Below are positions 1-6,792 of a stretch of 12,168 nt of DNA, one piece after another. The translations under genes and the position numbers were made by a program. Numbering within the stretch: the stretch's first letter is position 1; every line of letters starts with the position of its first letter. The stretch comes from DASUGM01 sp036274055 (GTDB taxonomy: Bacteria; Acidobacteriota; Vicinamibacteria; Vicinamibacterales; SCN-69-37): contig DASUGM010000067.1 in assembly GCA_036274055.1 (NCBI GenBank), positions 1 to 12,168 on the forward strand, written 5' to 3'. A model generated the notes under the pieces. That model had not been told where the DNA came from. It made no database searches and was given only the letters and a program-made list of their open reading frames with translations.

Positions 1-17
1 ACAATTGTCCTCTCTGG

Positions 18-686
18 ATGCCAGCTCCGGCCGAACGGCAGTGGTTTCGACGCAATCTCCTCAACTGGTACCGCCGTCATGGCCGCGACCTGCCGTGGCG
101 GGACACGCGCAATCCGTACCACATCCTGGTGTCCGAGGTGATGCTGCAGCAGACCCAGGTCGATCGCGTCCTGCCCAAGTATCACGAGTGGCTGGCCCGC
201 TATCCCACATTCGAGGCGCTGGCGGCGGCGCCCGAATCCGAGGTCGTCAAAACCTGGTACCCGCTCGGCTACAACATCCGCCCGCGGCGACTCCAATCGA
301 TCGCCCGCGAGGCGATCGACAAACATGGCGGCGCGCTGCCCGAGGACGAGGAGACATTGCGATCGTTCAAGGGCATCGGCCCGTACACCGCCGGCGCGGT
401 GATGAGCTTCGCGTTCGGCAAGCGGACCGCGATTCTCGACACCAACGTCGCGCGCGTGTTGTTCCGGATCTTCGTCGGCCGCGGCGATCCTCGCTCCCAC
501 AAGATGGACAGGAAACTCTGGGAGCTGTCACGCGAGGTCCTGCCGCACCGCCACGTCTTCGATTTCAATCAGGCGCTGATGGATTTCGGCGCGACGCTCT
601 GCTCGGCGCGCAAGCCGCAATGCATGATGTGCCCGATGACGCGCAAGTGCCGCTCGTATCCCTTCAATCCCGAGCATGAGCGCTGA
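18..686 (+). CDS. mutY: A/G-specific adenine DNA glycosylase, short form
   Basis: Base-excision repair enzyme that removes adenine mispaired with 8-oxoguanine. The 222-residue product aligns along its length with the catalytic half of MutY. The segment SEVMLQQTQV holds the catalytic Glu (E40). The helix-hairpin-helix is at about 114-145, with GIGPYTAGA and the catalytic Asp (D141, LDTNVARV). A 4Fe-4S cluster motif C195-x6-C202-x2-C205-x5-C211 lies near the end. The protein stops about 11 residues after the last cluster cysteine, so it lacks the roughly 120-residue C-terminal 8-oxoG-recognition domain of Escherichia coli MutY. The ATG at 18 gives the N-terminus expected for the family, but the reading frame is open to the window edge and no clear ribosome binding site is visible, so a start further upstream cannot be excluded. 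The stop codon lies inside the next gene (676-686 overlap), implying translational coupling with the Nudix enzyme. Confidence 0.93.
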   Translation: MPAPAERQWFRRNLLNWYRRHGRDLPWRDTRNPYHILVSEVMLQQTQVDRVLPKYHEWLARYPTFEALAAAPESEVVKTWYPLGYNIRPRRLQSIAREAIDKHGGALPEDEETLRSFKGIGPYTAGAVMSFAFGKRTAILDTNVARVLFRIFVGRGDPRSHKMDRKLWELSREVLPHRHVFDFNQALMDFGATLCSARKPQCMMCPMTRKCRSYPFNPEHER

Positions 687-1083
687 CGATCGATCGAGGG
701 CGATCGTCGTGCTCGCGGCAATCGTCGAACGGGACGGACGTTTTCTGCTGACGCGCCGGCTGAAAGGCACGCACCTGGCCGACCTGTGGGAGTTCCCCGG
801 CGGCAAATGCGAGGCCGGGGAGACCCACGAGGCGTGCCTGAAGCGCGAATTACTCGAAGAACTTGGCGTGACGTCCGAGATCGGCGACGAACTCCTGGTC
901 ACCGAACACGCGTATCCGGAACGAACCGTGCGGCTCCATTTCCGCCGCTGCCAACTGCACGACGACCCGCGGCCGCTGCTCGGTCAGGCCATGCGCTGGG
1001 CCAGCCGCGACGAACTGCAGACCATCGACTTCCCCGCCGCGGATCGCGAGCTGATCGATCTGCTCACTTCATCGTCACGTTGA
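676..1083 (+). CDS. mutT: MutT-type Nudix hydrolase (8-oxo-dGTP diphosphatase-like)
   Basis: Predicted nucleotide pyrophosphohydrolase of 135 residues, the usual MutT/NudG length. The Nudix box GX5EX7REUXEEXGU is perfect at residues 43-65 (G43, E49, R57, E58, E61, E62, G64, V65), so the catalytic metal site is intact. The preceding LWEFPGGK and the later DFPAAD (118-123) match MutT-family positions. The base-recognition residue that is Asn in E. coli MutT appears to be Asp (D123), as in NudG-like members, so 8-oxo-dGTP specificity is inferred rather than shown. The gene starts 11 bp inside mutY, and the pair would cover two steps of oxidised-guanine defence: sanitising the nucleotide pool and removing A opposite 8-oxoG. 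It is a separate, catalytically complete Nudix protein, not a broken-off MutY C-terminal domain, which normally lacks this box. Its 3' end overlaps the convergent cupredoxin gene by 20 bp. Confidence 0.88.
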   Translation: MSADDRSRAIVVLAAIVERDGRFLLTRRLKGTHLADLWEFPGGKCEAGETHEACLKRELLEELGVTSEIGDELLVTEHAYPERTVRLHFRRCQLHDDPRPLLGQAMRWASRDELQTIDFPAADRELIDLLTSSSR

Positions 1084-1804
1084 GGGTGACGGTTTCGCCG
1101 TCCTTGACGACGACCCTGGTCGGCACCGCGGCCTTGAGCGCCTCGTGCCAGACCTTGATGTCGTAACTGCCCGCGGGTACGTTGTCGAGCTTGAACGATC
1201 CGTCGGCGCCGGAAACCGCCGAGAGCTCCTCGGTCACGAACAGGTAGGCGCGCATCCATGTGTGCGTGCTGCACGTGAGCGTAACCACGCCGGGTTTGTC
1301 GATCGGCCTCGAGATCTTCATGTTCGGGATCGGCAGGCTGACGTTGAAGAGCGATCGCGTGTCGGCCGCCGCGGCGTGCATGGTGTGCAGCACGGAGTCT
1401 TTACTGGTCATCGCGACGGTCCCGTTCGGACGGACCAGCGACACGCGCGGGGCGAAACGGCACTTGTCGTTGGTCACCGGCGCTTCGGCGGGCGCCGCCG
1501 CCTTGACGCCCGGCACCGTCAGCACGACCCCGGCGAGATGCCCGGCGGCGTCGACGGCAATCGAATCATCGGGCAGCGTTTGGCCGCAGACGTCCGGGTC
1601 GATCGTCACCCGCAACGGCGGCGGATTTTTCGCCGCGGTCGTGACCACGCCGACAATCGTGCCGCCGGCGCGCGGCGCAGCGGCGGGCACAGCGAGCGCA
1701 ATGGTCGCGACCGTCGCCGCGGCGACCGTCACGATCGCCGCGCGTGCGGCTAGCGCCGCGGCCGAACCGGCTCGAGAAATTCCCATAACAGATATCCGAC
1801 CCAT
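1064..1804 (-). CDS. Secreted cupredoxin-like protein with carboxypeptidase-regulatory-like domain
   Basis: A 246-residue exported protein. Residues 1-45 form an Ala/Val-rich hydrophobic signal segment after Arg3/Arg11. The central part looks like a cupredoxin: a candidate copper His in VLHTMH (H140 or H143), then C178-x2-H181-x2-M184, the Cys-His-Met spacing of amicyanin. Two further cysteines (C73, C115) could form a disulfide. After about residue 197 comes a short beta-sandwich of the carboxypeptidase-regulatory-like type (DGSFKLDNVPAGSYDIKVWHE). Proteins of this kind are often labelled carboxypeptidase-regulatory-like or methylamine-utilisation proteins. Electron transfer with the cytochrome is inferred from the copper site and gene order. 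The start at 1804 is supported by AGGAG 11 nt upstream; Met7 is the alternative. The first 55 nt overlap the end of the cytochrome gene in another frame, so the two are co-transcribed and probably translationally coupled. Confidence 0.75.
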   Translation of the reverse strand: MGRISVMGISRAGSAAALAARAAIVTVAAATVATIALAVPAAAPRAGGTIVGVVTTAAKNPPPLRVTIDPDVCGQTLPDDSIAVDAAGHLAGVVLTVPGVKAAAPAEAPVTNDKCRFAPRVSLVRPNGTVAMTSKDSVLHTMHAAAADTRSLFNVSLPIPNMKISRPIDKPGVVTLTCSTHTWMRAYLFVTEELSAVSGADGSFKLDNVPAGSYDIKVWHEALKAAVPTRVVVKDGETVTLNVTMK

Positions 1805-2802
1805 CGAATGCCCTGCTCCTCGCGATGATTCAGCGGCAGGCGAACGCCAAATGCTGCCGCCAGTGCTCCGGTGCGTGTCAGCCCGCGACGAACCTGCGGG
1901 GTCAGCGCGACTTCCTCGTTCTCGCCGTTGAACTCGACGCCGTACGTCCAGGTGTCGGGAAAGATGCTGAGGTCTCGCCCTGCATACACGTTGTACAGCA
2001 CTTCGCGGTCGGCCCGGGGCCCGCCATGCGGCACCTCGATCTTGAACTGGCCCTGGACGTAAGTACTGCCGGCCACCGTCGCGGCGGCAATGTACGGCTC
2101 ATAAACGACCGTGCCGCCGCCCAGGCCCTTCGATTCGCTCCCCGTCGGCACGACGACGTCGAAGCCGGCGCTGAATAGATATCGGGTCGCGCGCGGCGTC
2201 AGCGCGTACTTCATGCCCAGTTCGACGTCACCGAGGCCGCTCTCGCGAGTACCGGTCGACACCGATGCGAACGGCACTACCGCCTCGAGCTGGGCGCGCT
2301 TGCCAATCCGGCGCTCGTAAATCGCGGCCATCGACACCGCGGCCGGCGTGTCCTTCACGTGCGATGAGACCGGTTGGATGATGAACTCGTTTTCCGGAAA
2401 CGCCTTCTCGGTGAACATCGGCCTCGGCAGGTTGAGGTTGCCGGATGGCCAGCCGGGTTCCTTGCAGAAACCGCGAATCAGCGCGATGAATTCGCTGATC
2501 TGCGCCTGCGACAGCGCATCGCCGAAGGCCGGCATCTCCGACGACAGCCCGACGCCCGGCCCCCCGTGCGTGATCGCGGTCTGCCAGTCGGCGTCCGGCT
2601 CCGGAGAGGTCAGCTTGCAGTCGCTGAAGTCCATCGGCTGCACTTTGACGGTGGGTGTCGCCACTTTGCCGGTGCCGTCCTTGGCGTGACAACGGGCGCA
2701 CCACGCGTTCCACATTTCAGGAATCGTCGTCGGCGTCTGCGACTGTGCGGCGAGCGTAGCGGAGAACAGCGCAATGAACCAGGCGGCGGTAAGACGACGC
2801 AT
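1750..2802 (-). CDS. Monohaem cytochrome c fused to a predicted outer-membrane beta-barrel
   Basis: A 350-residue exported protein. Residues 1-20 are a signal peptide (RR, hydrophobic core, cleavage near AAQS). Residues about 25-113 are a class I cytochrome c domain: haem motif C35-A-R-C38-H39, distal Met in SEMPAFGD (M90), then the terminal helix QISEFIALIRGF. C62 and C113 may form a disulfide. Residues about 135-342 alternate polar and hydrophobic residues with Gly-rich turns (SGLGDVELGMKYAL, FDVVVPTG, AFGVRLPL). This is typical of the MetA/transporter-type outer-membrane beta-barrels, though the last strand is followed by a charged tail instead of ending in an aromatic residue. A cytochrome c joined to a barrel suggests electron passage at the outer membrane; this is inference. 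The gene leads an operon with the cupredoxin-like gene and has its own promoter, with no ribosome binding site before ATG 2802. Confidence 0.78.
   Translation of the reverse strand: MRRLTAAWFIALFSATLAAQSQTPTTIPEMWNAWCARCHAKDGTGKVATPTVKVQPMDFSDCKLTSPEPDADWQTAITHGGPGVGLSSEMPAFGDALSQAQISEFIALIRGFCKEPGWPSGNLNLPRPMFTEKAFPENEFIIQPVSSHVKDTPAAVSMAAIYERRIGKRAQLEAVVPFASVSTGTRESGLGDVELGMKYALTPRATRYLFSAGFDVVVPTGSESKGLGGGTVVYEPYIAAATVAGSTYVQGQFKIEVPHGGPRADREVLYNVYAGRDLSIFPDTWTYGVEFNGENEEVALTPQVRRGLTRTGALAAAFGVRLPLNHREEQGIRWVGYLLWEFLEPVRPRR
1816..1820 (-). promoter_or_regulatory. Ribosome binding site of the cupredoxin-like gene
   Basis: AGGAG on the minus strand, 11 nt before the ATG at 1804, lying inside the coding sequence of the upstream cytochrome gene. 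It favours the longer start over the internal Met7 codon, despite the resulting 55-nt gene overlap. Confidence 0.5.
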
Positions 2803-2810
2803 CGCGCGCG

Positions 2811-2840
2811 ACTATAGTCGCTCGACGCTTGCAACACCAA
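2811..2840 (-). promoter_or_regulatory. Probable promoter of the cytochrome-cupredoxin operon
   Basis: On the minus strand, TTGGTG (2835-2840) and TATAGT (2811-2816) are separated by 18 nt. Only 8 nt lie between TATAGT and the ATG at 2802, so transcription would begin at or just before the start codon, giving a leaderless mRNA. The -10 box is the centre of a perfect 12-bp palindrome, CGACTATAGTCG (2809-2820). Confidence 0.55.
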
Positions 2841-2857
2841 AAATGAGAACCGTCTCA
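2839..2857 (-). terminator. Small intrinsic terminator after ygfZ
   Basis: Reading the minus strand, TGAGA (2857-2853), a CGGT loop and TCTCA (2848-2844) form a 5-bp stem-loop followed directly by five Ts (2843-2839). It begins 3 nt after the ygfZ stop codon. The stem is short and not GC-rich, so efficiency is uncertain. The T-run runs into the -35 element of the next promoter. Confidence 0.5.
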
Positions 2858-2859
2858 GC

Positions 2860-3828
2860 TCAACGCGCCAGCCCGGTGATTTCGAGGTCGTGACCGCCGG
2901 CGTGCACGTGGCGGCCGGCCTCGGCGTAGTCGCGGTGCACATACCCGAGCCCGACGACGCGCTCGCGCCGCGGCGACCACGCCGCACTCGTCAGCGCACC
3001 GATATCGCGGCCGTCGGCGGTGATCGCCGTGCCTGGCGCGGCCGGTGCTTTGGCCGTCGGGGCGAAAACCAGCGTCACCAGCCGCTTGACGACGCGTCCG
3101 CCGCCGCGATGGAGGACGCGAATGATCACTTCCTGTCCGACGTAGCAGCCTTTCGAAGTGCTGATGGCGCGATCCTGCAGCCCCGCCTCGAGCGGAATAG
3201 TCTCGGCGGTCATGTCGACGCCAAATGCCGGGCGGCCGGCCTCGATACGCAGCAACTCGACAAGGGCCGGGCCAACCGGCTCGGCCCCCGCGGCCTGGAT
3301 CGCGGCGAGTGCTTCATCGCGACCCGCCGCCGGCACGAACACGTCGAACATCGGCACGTCGGCTTCGTCGGCGCGCGCGATGACGACATCACCCGCGGCA
3401 AGCTGCGCGAGCGGCGCCAGCGAATCGGCGTCTACCGCGAAGGCGCGCTCGAGCACCCCTTCAGCGGTCGCGCCGATGACAGTGAGCTGAGCGATCTCGG
3501 CCGACACGTCGCGAACGGCGACGTCCTCCGCGAAAATCAGCTGATCGAGCCGCGCCGCCAGCGCCGTCGCAACGCCGGGCGCGACCACCGTGAGGAGCCG
3601 ATCGCCGCGGTTATAGATGCGCAGGTCGGCAATCATCCGGCCCTGCGGAGTCAGATAGGTCGCGTAGACGCCGTGATTGGCCAGCAGCGCCTCGACCTCG
3701 TTGCTGACCAGCGCCTGCAAAAAGGCATGGCGATCCTTGCCGTCGAACTGCAGCCGGCCGAGTTCGGTGCGGTCGATCCAGCCGGCGCGATTGGTGATGA
3801 TGCGATACTGATCGTCGATGCTCGTCAT
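2860..3828 (-). CDS. ygfZ: Folate-binding protein YgfZ (Fe-S cluster maintenance, GcvT-like fold)
   Basis: A 322-residue cytosolic protein related to the glycine-cleavage T protein. YgfZ uses tetrahydrofolate and helps build or repair certain Fe-S clusters. The family signature K-G-C-Y-x-G-Q-E is present at 226-233 with the conserved Cys228, followed by VIIRVLHRGGGRVVKRL. The N-terminal half carries the aminomethyltransferase-fold pattern FLQALVSNEVEAL and TYLTPQGRMIADLRIY, and the C-terminal part is the short barrel domain. Length and ends match the family. Upstream of ATG 3828 the minus strand has AAGGGA 6 nt away and a possible -10 (TAAGAT, 3843-3848), both inside the neighbouring hydrolase gene. 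The start overlaps that of the divergent hydrolase by 11 bp. A mutY gene encoding a 4Fe-4S enzyme lies nearby, but no functional link is shown. Confidence 0.92.
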   Translation of the reverse strand: MTSIDDQYRIITNRAGWIDRTELGRLQFDGKDRHAFLQALVSNEVEALLANHGVYATYLTPQGRMIADLRIYNRGDRLLTVVAPGVATALAARLDQLIFAEDVAVRDVSAEIAQLTVIGATAEGVLERAFAVDADSLAPLAQLAAGDVVIARADEADVPMFDVFVPAAGRDEALAAIQAAGAEPVGPALVELLRIEAGRPAFGVDMTAETIPLEAGLQDRAISTSKGCYVGQEVIIRVLHRGGGRVVKRLVTLVFAPTAKAPAAPGTAITADGRDIGALTSAAWSPRRERVVGLGYVHRDYAEAGRHVHAGGHDLEITGLAR

Positions 3829-5500
3829 CAGGCGTCCCTTCTATCTTACCGCCGCGATTCTTGCGGTTCTGCTGCCCGCCCCGCTGCCTGCGGCGACGCA
3901 GTCGGCGGCCGACGGCACCGGCACGGCGAGGTTCACGATTCTGTTGCGGGGTGCGCGCATCGGATCCGAAACGGTCACGGTGTCCAAGCGGGGCGCCAAC
4001 TGGCAGATCTCGGCGGTCGGACGGCTGCTGCCGCCGGCCGACATGGTCACGACGAAGTTCGAGCTGAGTTACGGCGGCGACTGGCAGCCGCAGAACCTCT
4101 CGATCGAAGGCCAGCTTCGCGGTCAGCTGATCACGCTCGATACCAGCTTCGGGCTGACGACGGCGACGAGCGACATGATGCAGGCGGGCAAGCGCGGGTC
4201 GGTGACGCACACCGTGTCGCCCCGGGCCCTGGTGCTGCCCAACAATTTCTTTGCCGCCTACGAAGCCGTCGCGTTGCGTCTCGGCGCGGCAGAGGTCGGG
4301 ACGCGGATTCCGGTGTACGTCGCGCCCGACGGCGAAATCTCGGTCACGGTCGATCGCGTGACGCCGCGCCGCATCGCGCTCGCCGCTTCCGCCGTCGAAG
4401 TCCGCGAGATCAATCTCACCTTCTTGAATCCGGCGGGCCCGTTTCCCGTCGACATCTGGGTCGACGGCCGCAATCGGCTGGCGCGGGTGGCAGTTCCTGC
4501 CACCTCGATGATCGCGATTCGTGAAGATCTTGCCACCGTGATGGCGCGGGAAGAGCGGGTATCGCGTCCGAACGACGAGGTCCTGTTCGTGCCGGGCAAC
4601 GGCTTCAACATGGGCGCGACGGTTTCGAAACCCGCCAGCTCCGCGCCGGGCAAGTTGCCAGCGGTCATCCTCGTGGCCGGCGCCGGTCCGCAGGATCGTG
4701 ACCTGACGTCGTTCGGCATTCCGGTGTTCGGACAACTGGCCGGGGCCCTGGCCGACGCCGGCTATCTGGTCGTTCGCTACGACCGCCGCGGCTCCGGGCA
4801 AAGCGGCGGCCGAACCGAGAATGCGACGCTGACCGACTACACCGACGACGTCATCGAAATCGTCAAGTGGCTCGGCAAGCGGAAGGACGTCGACACGAAT
4901 CGGATCGCGATTGTCAGCCACGCCGAAGGCGGTGCAGTCGCCATGCTGGCCGCCAGCCGGGAGAAACGCGTTCGCGCGATTGCGCTTCTCGAAGCCGCCG
5001 GACGAACCGGCCGCGACGTCACGATCGAGCAGCAGGAACGCCTGCTGGCCCGGATGAATCTGCCCGAAGCCGAACGTGCCGAGAAGATCGCGCTGCAGCA
5101 GCGTGTCGTCGATGCGACGATCCGCGGTACAGGCTGGGAGGGTGTCCCGACCGACGTTCGGCAACAGGCCGACACGCCGCTGTTCAAGAGCTACCTGCTG
5201 TTCGATCCGGCCGTGGCAATCATGAAGGTCGAGCAGCCCGTGCTGATCCTTCAAGGCGCGCTCGACACGCAGTTCCCGCCGGCCTACGCCGAGCGGCTGG
5301 ACGAGCTGGCGCGTTCGCGAAAGAAGGCGCCGCCGACGCATACGCGCAAGATCATCGTTCCGGGGGTCAATCACCTGCTCGTCCCGGCCACGACCGGCGA
5401 CGTCGACGAGTACTCGACGTTGACCAACCGCGTCATCTCGTCCGAGGTGACCGCCGCCGTCACCAGCTGGCTGAAAGACGCGTTCAGCCTCAAGAAGTAG
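3818..5500 (+). CDS. Exported alpha/beta hydrolase-fold protein lacking the nucleophile serine
   Basis: A 560-residue protein with a signal peptide at 1-25 (IRR, then YLTAAILAVLL, cleavage near LPAA). Residues about 35-235 are a beta-rich N-terminal domain of unknown role, vaguely like DUF3108-type domains. Residues about 255-555 are an alpha/beta hydrolase: oxyanion-hole region VAGAGPQDRD (286-295), VRYDRRGSGQS (319-329), nucleophile elbow at 367-372, Asp483 in GALDTQFP and His519 in PGVNHLL. The elbow reads SHAEGG where relatives have GHSEGG, so the serine position is Ala369 and the preceding Gly is Ser. The Asp and His positions of the triad are kept. It may be a non-catalytic binding protein, or use another residue. 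No other ATG, GTG or TTG start would preserve the signal peptide, so ATG 3818 is chosen although no ribosome binding site is seen. Confidence 0.82.
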   Translation: MLVIRRPFYLTAAILAVLLPAPLPAATQSAADGTGTARFTILLRGARIGSETVTVSKRGANWQISAVGRLLPPADMVTTKFELSYGGDWQPQNLSIEGQLRGQLITLDTSFGLTTATSDMMQAGKRGSVTHTVSPRALVLPNNFFAAYEAVALRLGAAEVGTRIPVYVAPDGEISVTVDRVTPRRIALAASAVEVREINLTFLNPAGPFPVDIWVDGRNRLARVAVPATSMIAIREDLATVMAREERVSRPNDEVLFVPGNGFNMGATVSKPASSAPGKLPAVILVAGAGPQDRDLTSFGIPVFGQLAGALADAGYLVVRYDRRGSGQSGGRTENATLTDYTDDVIEIVKWLGKRKDVDTNRIAIVSHAEGGAVAMLAASREKRVRAIALLEAAGRTGRDVTIEQQERLLARMNLPEAERAEKIALQQRVVDATIRGTGWEGVPTDVRQQADTPLFKSYLLFDPAVAIMKVEQPVLILQGALDTQFPPAYAERLDELARSRKKAPPTHTRKIIVPGVNHLLVPATTGDVDEYSTLTNRVISSEVTAAVTSWLKDAFSLKK

Positions 5501-5533
5501 CAGTCACGCGGGAGCCGACGCTCGTGAATGCGC

Positions 5534-5539
5534 TATGAT
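5534..5539 (+). promoter_or_regulatory. -10 box close to the pntAA start
   Basis: TATGAT is a near-consensus -10 box ending 9 nt before the ATG at 5549. No convincing -35 or ribosome binding site is present. It implies a leaderless or almost leaderless transcript and argues against the ATG at 5528, which lies upstream of the box. Confidence 0.5.
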
Positions 5540-5548
5540 TTCGCCGCA

Positions 5549-6733
5549 ATGAAGCTCGGTGTCCCCAAGGAAACCTTTCCCGGCGAGCGCCGCGTCGCGA
5601 TCGTGCCGGGTGTCGTCGCGCTGCTGCGCAAACTCGGCGTTGACGTCGTCGTCGAGCGGGGCGCCGGAGAGAGCGCTGGCTTCACTGACGCGATGTATGC
5701 CGAACAACAGGCGGCGCTCGGAACGCGGGCCGAGGCCTTCGACGCCGACATCGTCGCTCAGGTCCGGGCGCCGGGTGCGAATCCCGCGCACGGTGCGGCC
5801 GACGTCGCGATGCTGCGGCGCGATCAGCTGGTCATCGGCTTCGCCGATCCGCTGACGGCCGGCGAAGCGGCGCGTGCCGTGGCGGCGCGCGGCGCCCGCC
5901 TCGCGGCGATGGAACTGGTCCCGCGCATCACGCGCGCGCAGAGCATGGACGCGCTCTCGTCGATGGCGACGATCGCCGGCTACAAAGCGGTGTTGATCGC
6001 CGCCGAGACGCTGCCGCGGATGTTTCCGATGCTCAACACCGCCGCCGGAACCGTGGCGGCAGCGCGGGTGTTCATCGTTGGCGCCGGCGTCGCCGGACTG
6101 CAGGCGATCGCGAGCGCGCGCCGGCTGGGCGCGCGCGTCGAGGCGTATGACGTGCGGCCCGCGGTCAAGGAACAGATCATGAGCCTCGGCGCCCGCTTCG
6201 TCGAGATGCCGCTCGAGGCCGGCGACGCGCAGGACGCCGGCGGCTACGCCAAGGCGCAGGACGAGTCGTTCTACCGGCGCCAGCGCGAGATGATGATGAA
6301 AACGGTCGCTGCGACCGACGTCGTCATCACCACCGCGGCGATTCCCGGCAAGAAGTCGCCGGTGCTGATCACGGCCGAGATGGTCAAAGCCATGCCGCCC
6401 GGTTCGGTGATTGTCGATCTCGCCGCCGAGCGCGGCGGCAATTGCGAACTGACGAAGGCGGACGAGGTCGTCGTCGCGCACGGCGTGACCATCCTCGGCC
6501 CGACCAATCTCGCCTCGACGGTTCCGTACCACGCGAGCCAGATGTACGCGCGCAACGTCGTCACGCTCGTGCAGCACCTGGTGCAGCGCGAGAAAGGCGC
6601 GGACGGCAAGGCCACCGGCGCGGCCAGGCTGATCATCAACCTGGACGACGAGATCACGCGCGAGATTCTGGTCACCCAGGGCGGCGAGGTGATTCATCCG
6701 CGGGTGAGGGATCTTGTCACGGCGCCTGTTTAG
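5549..6733 (+). CDS. pntAA: NAD(P) transhydrogenase subunit alpha (soluble domain I, PntAA)
   Basis: A 394-residue protein matching the NAD(H)-binding alpha-1 subunit of proton-translocating transhydrogenase, which exchanges hydride between NAD(H) and NADP(H) at the cytoplasmic membrane surface. It begins MKLGVPKETFPGERRVAIVP as the family does, which is why Met8 of the longer frame (ATG 5528) is chosen. Conserved blocks follow: RAQSMDALSS (129-138), the dinucleotide fold GAGVAG (178-183) with acidic D201 in YDVRPAVKEQ, DAGGYAKAQ (229-237), the RQRE segment (244-247), TTAAIPGKK (261-269) and VIVDLAAERGGNCELT. The related alanine dehydrogenases lack the DAGGYAKAQ block. The enzyme normally needs PntAB and PntB in the membrane, usually encoded directly downstream. 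Here an FHA gene follows, so the partners must be elsewhere or absent. Confidence 0.9.
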   Translation: MKLGVPKETFPGERRVAIVPGVVALLRKLGVDVVVERGAGESAGFTDAMYAEQQAALGTRAEAFDADIVAQVRAPGANPAHGAADVAMLRRDQLVIGFADPLTAGEAARAVAARGARLAAMELVPRITRAQSMDALSSMATIAGYKAVLIAAETLPRMFPMLNTAAGTVAAARVFIVGAGVAGLQAIASARRLGARVEAYDVRPAVKEQIMSLGARFVEMPLEAGDAQDAGGYAKAQDESFYRRQREMMMKTVAATDVVITTAAIPGKKSPVLITAEMVKAMPPGSVIVDLAAERGGNCELTKADEVVVAHGVTILGPTNLASTVPYHASQMYARNVVTLVQHLVQREKGADGKATGAARLIINLDDEITREILVTQGGEVIHPRVRDLVTAPV

Positions 6734-6761
6734 GAAAATCGACTTGGGCACCCCCGAATGA

Positions 6762-6789
6762 CCCAAGACCCAAGACGCAAGACCCAAGA
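6762..6789 (+). repeat. Four tandem heptamers (CCCAAGA)
   Basis: Units at 6762-6768, 6769-6775, 6776-6782 and 6783-6789 read CCCAAGA, CCCAAGA, CGCAAGA, CCCAAGA. An inverted copy, CTTGGG, lies at 6743-6748. The array fills much of the gap between pntAA and the FHA gene. Confidence 0.85.
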
Positions 6790-6792
6790 CGG

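Noticed and set aside
676..1083. Frameshifted C-terminal half of MutY
   Set aside because: MutY C-terminal domains lack a functional Nudix box, whereas this protein has a perfect one, its own ATG and full MutT length.
2890..4524. Plus-strand open frame of 544 codons opposite ygfZ and into the hydrolase gene
   Set aside because: No start signal and an Arg/Gly/His shadow composition. The ygfZ signature on the other strand decides the coding strand.
3611..5374. Long minus-strand open frame (587 codons) opposite the hydrolase and ygfZ
   Set aside because: Rich in Arg, Gly, Asp and His with no domain or signal pattern. It is an antisense frame kept open by high G+C, and both opposite genes have clear family motifs.
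6743..6767. Terminator after pntAA from CTTGGG pairing with CCCAAG
   Set aside because: Only 6 bp with a 13-nt loop and no T-run; the pairing follows from the heptamer sequence.
5504..6787. Minus-strand open frame of 427 codons opposite pntAA
   Set aside because: Low-complexity Arg/His/Gly composition, while the plus strand encodes a fully conserved PntAA.
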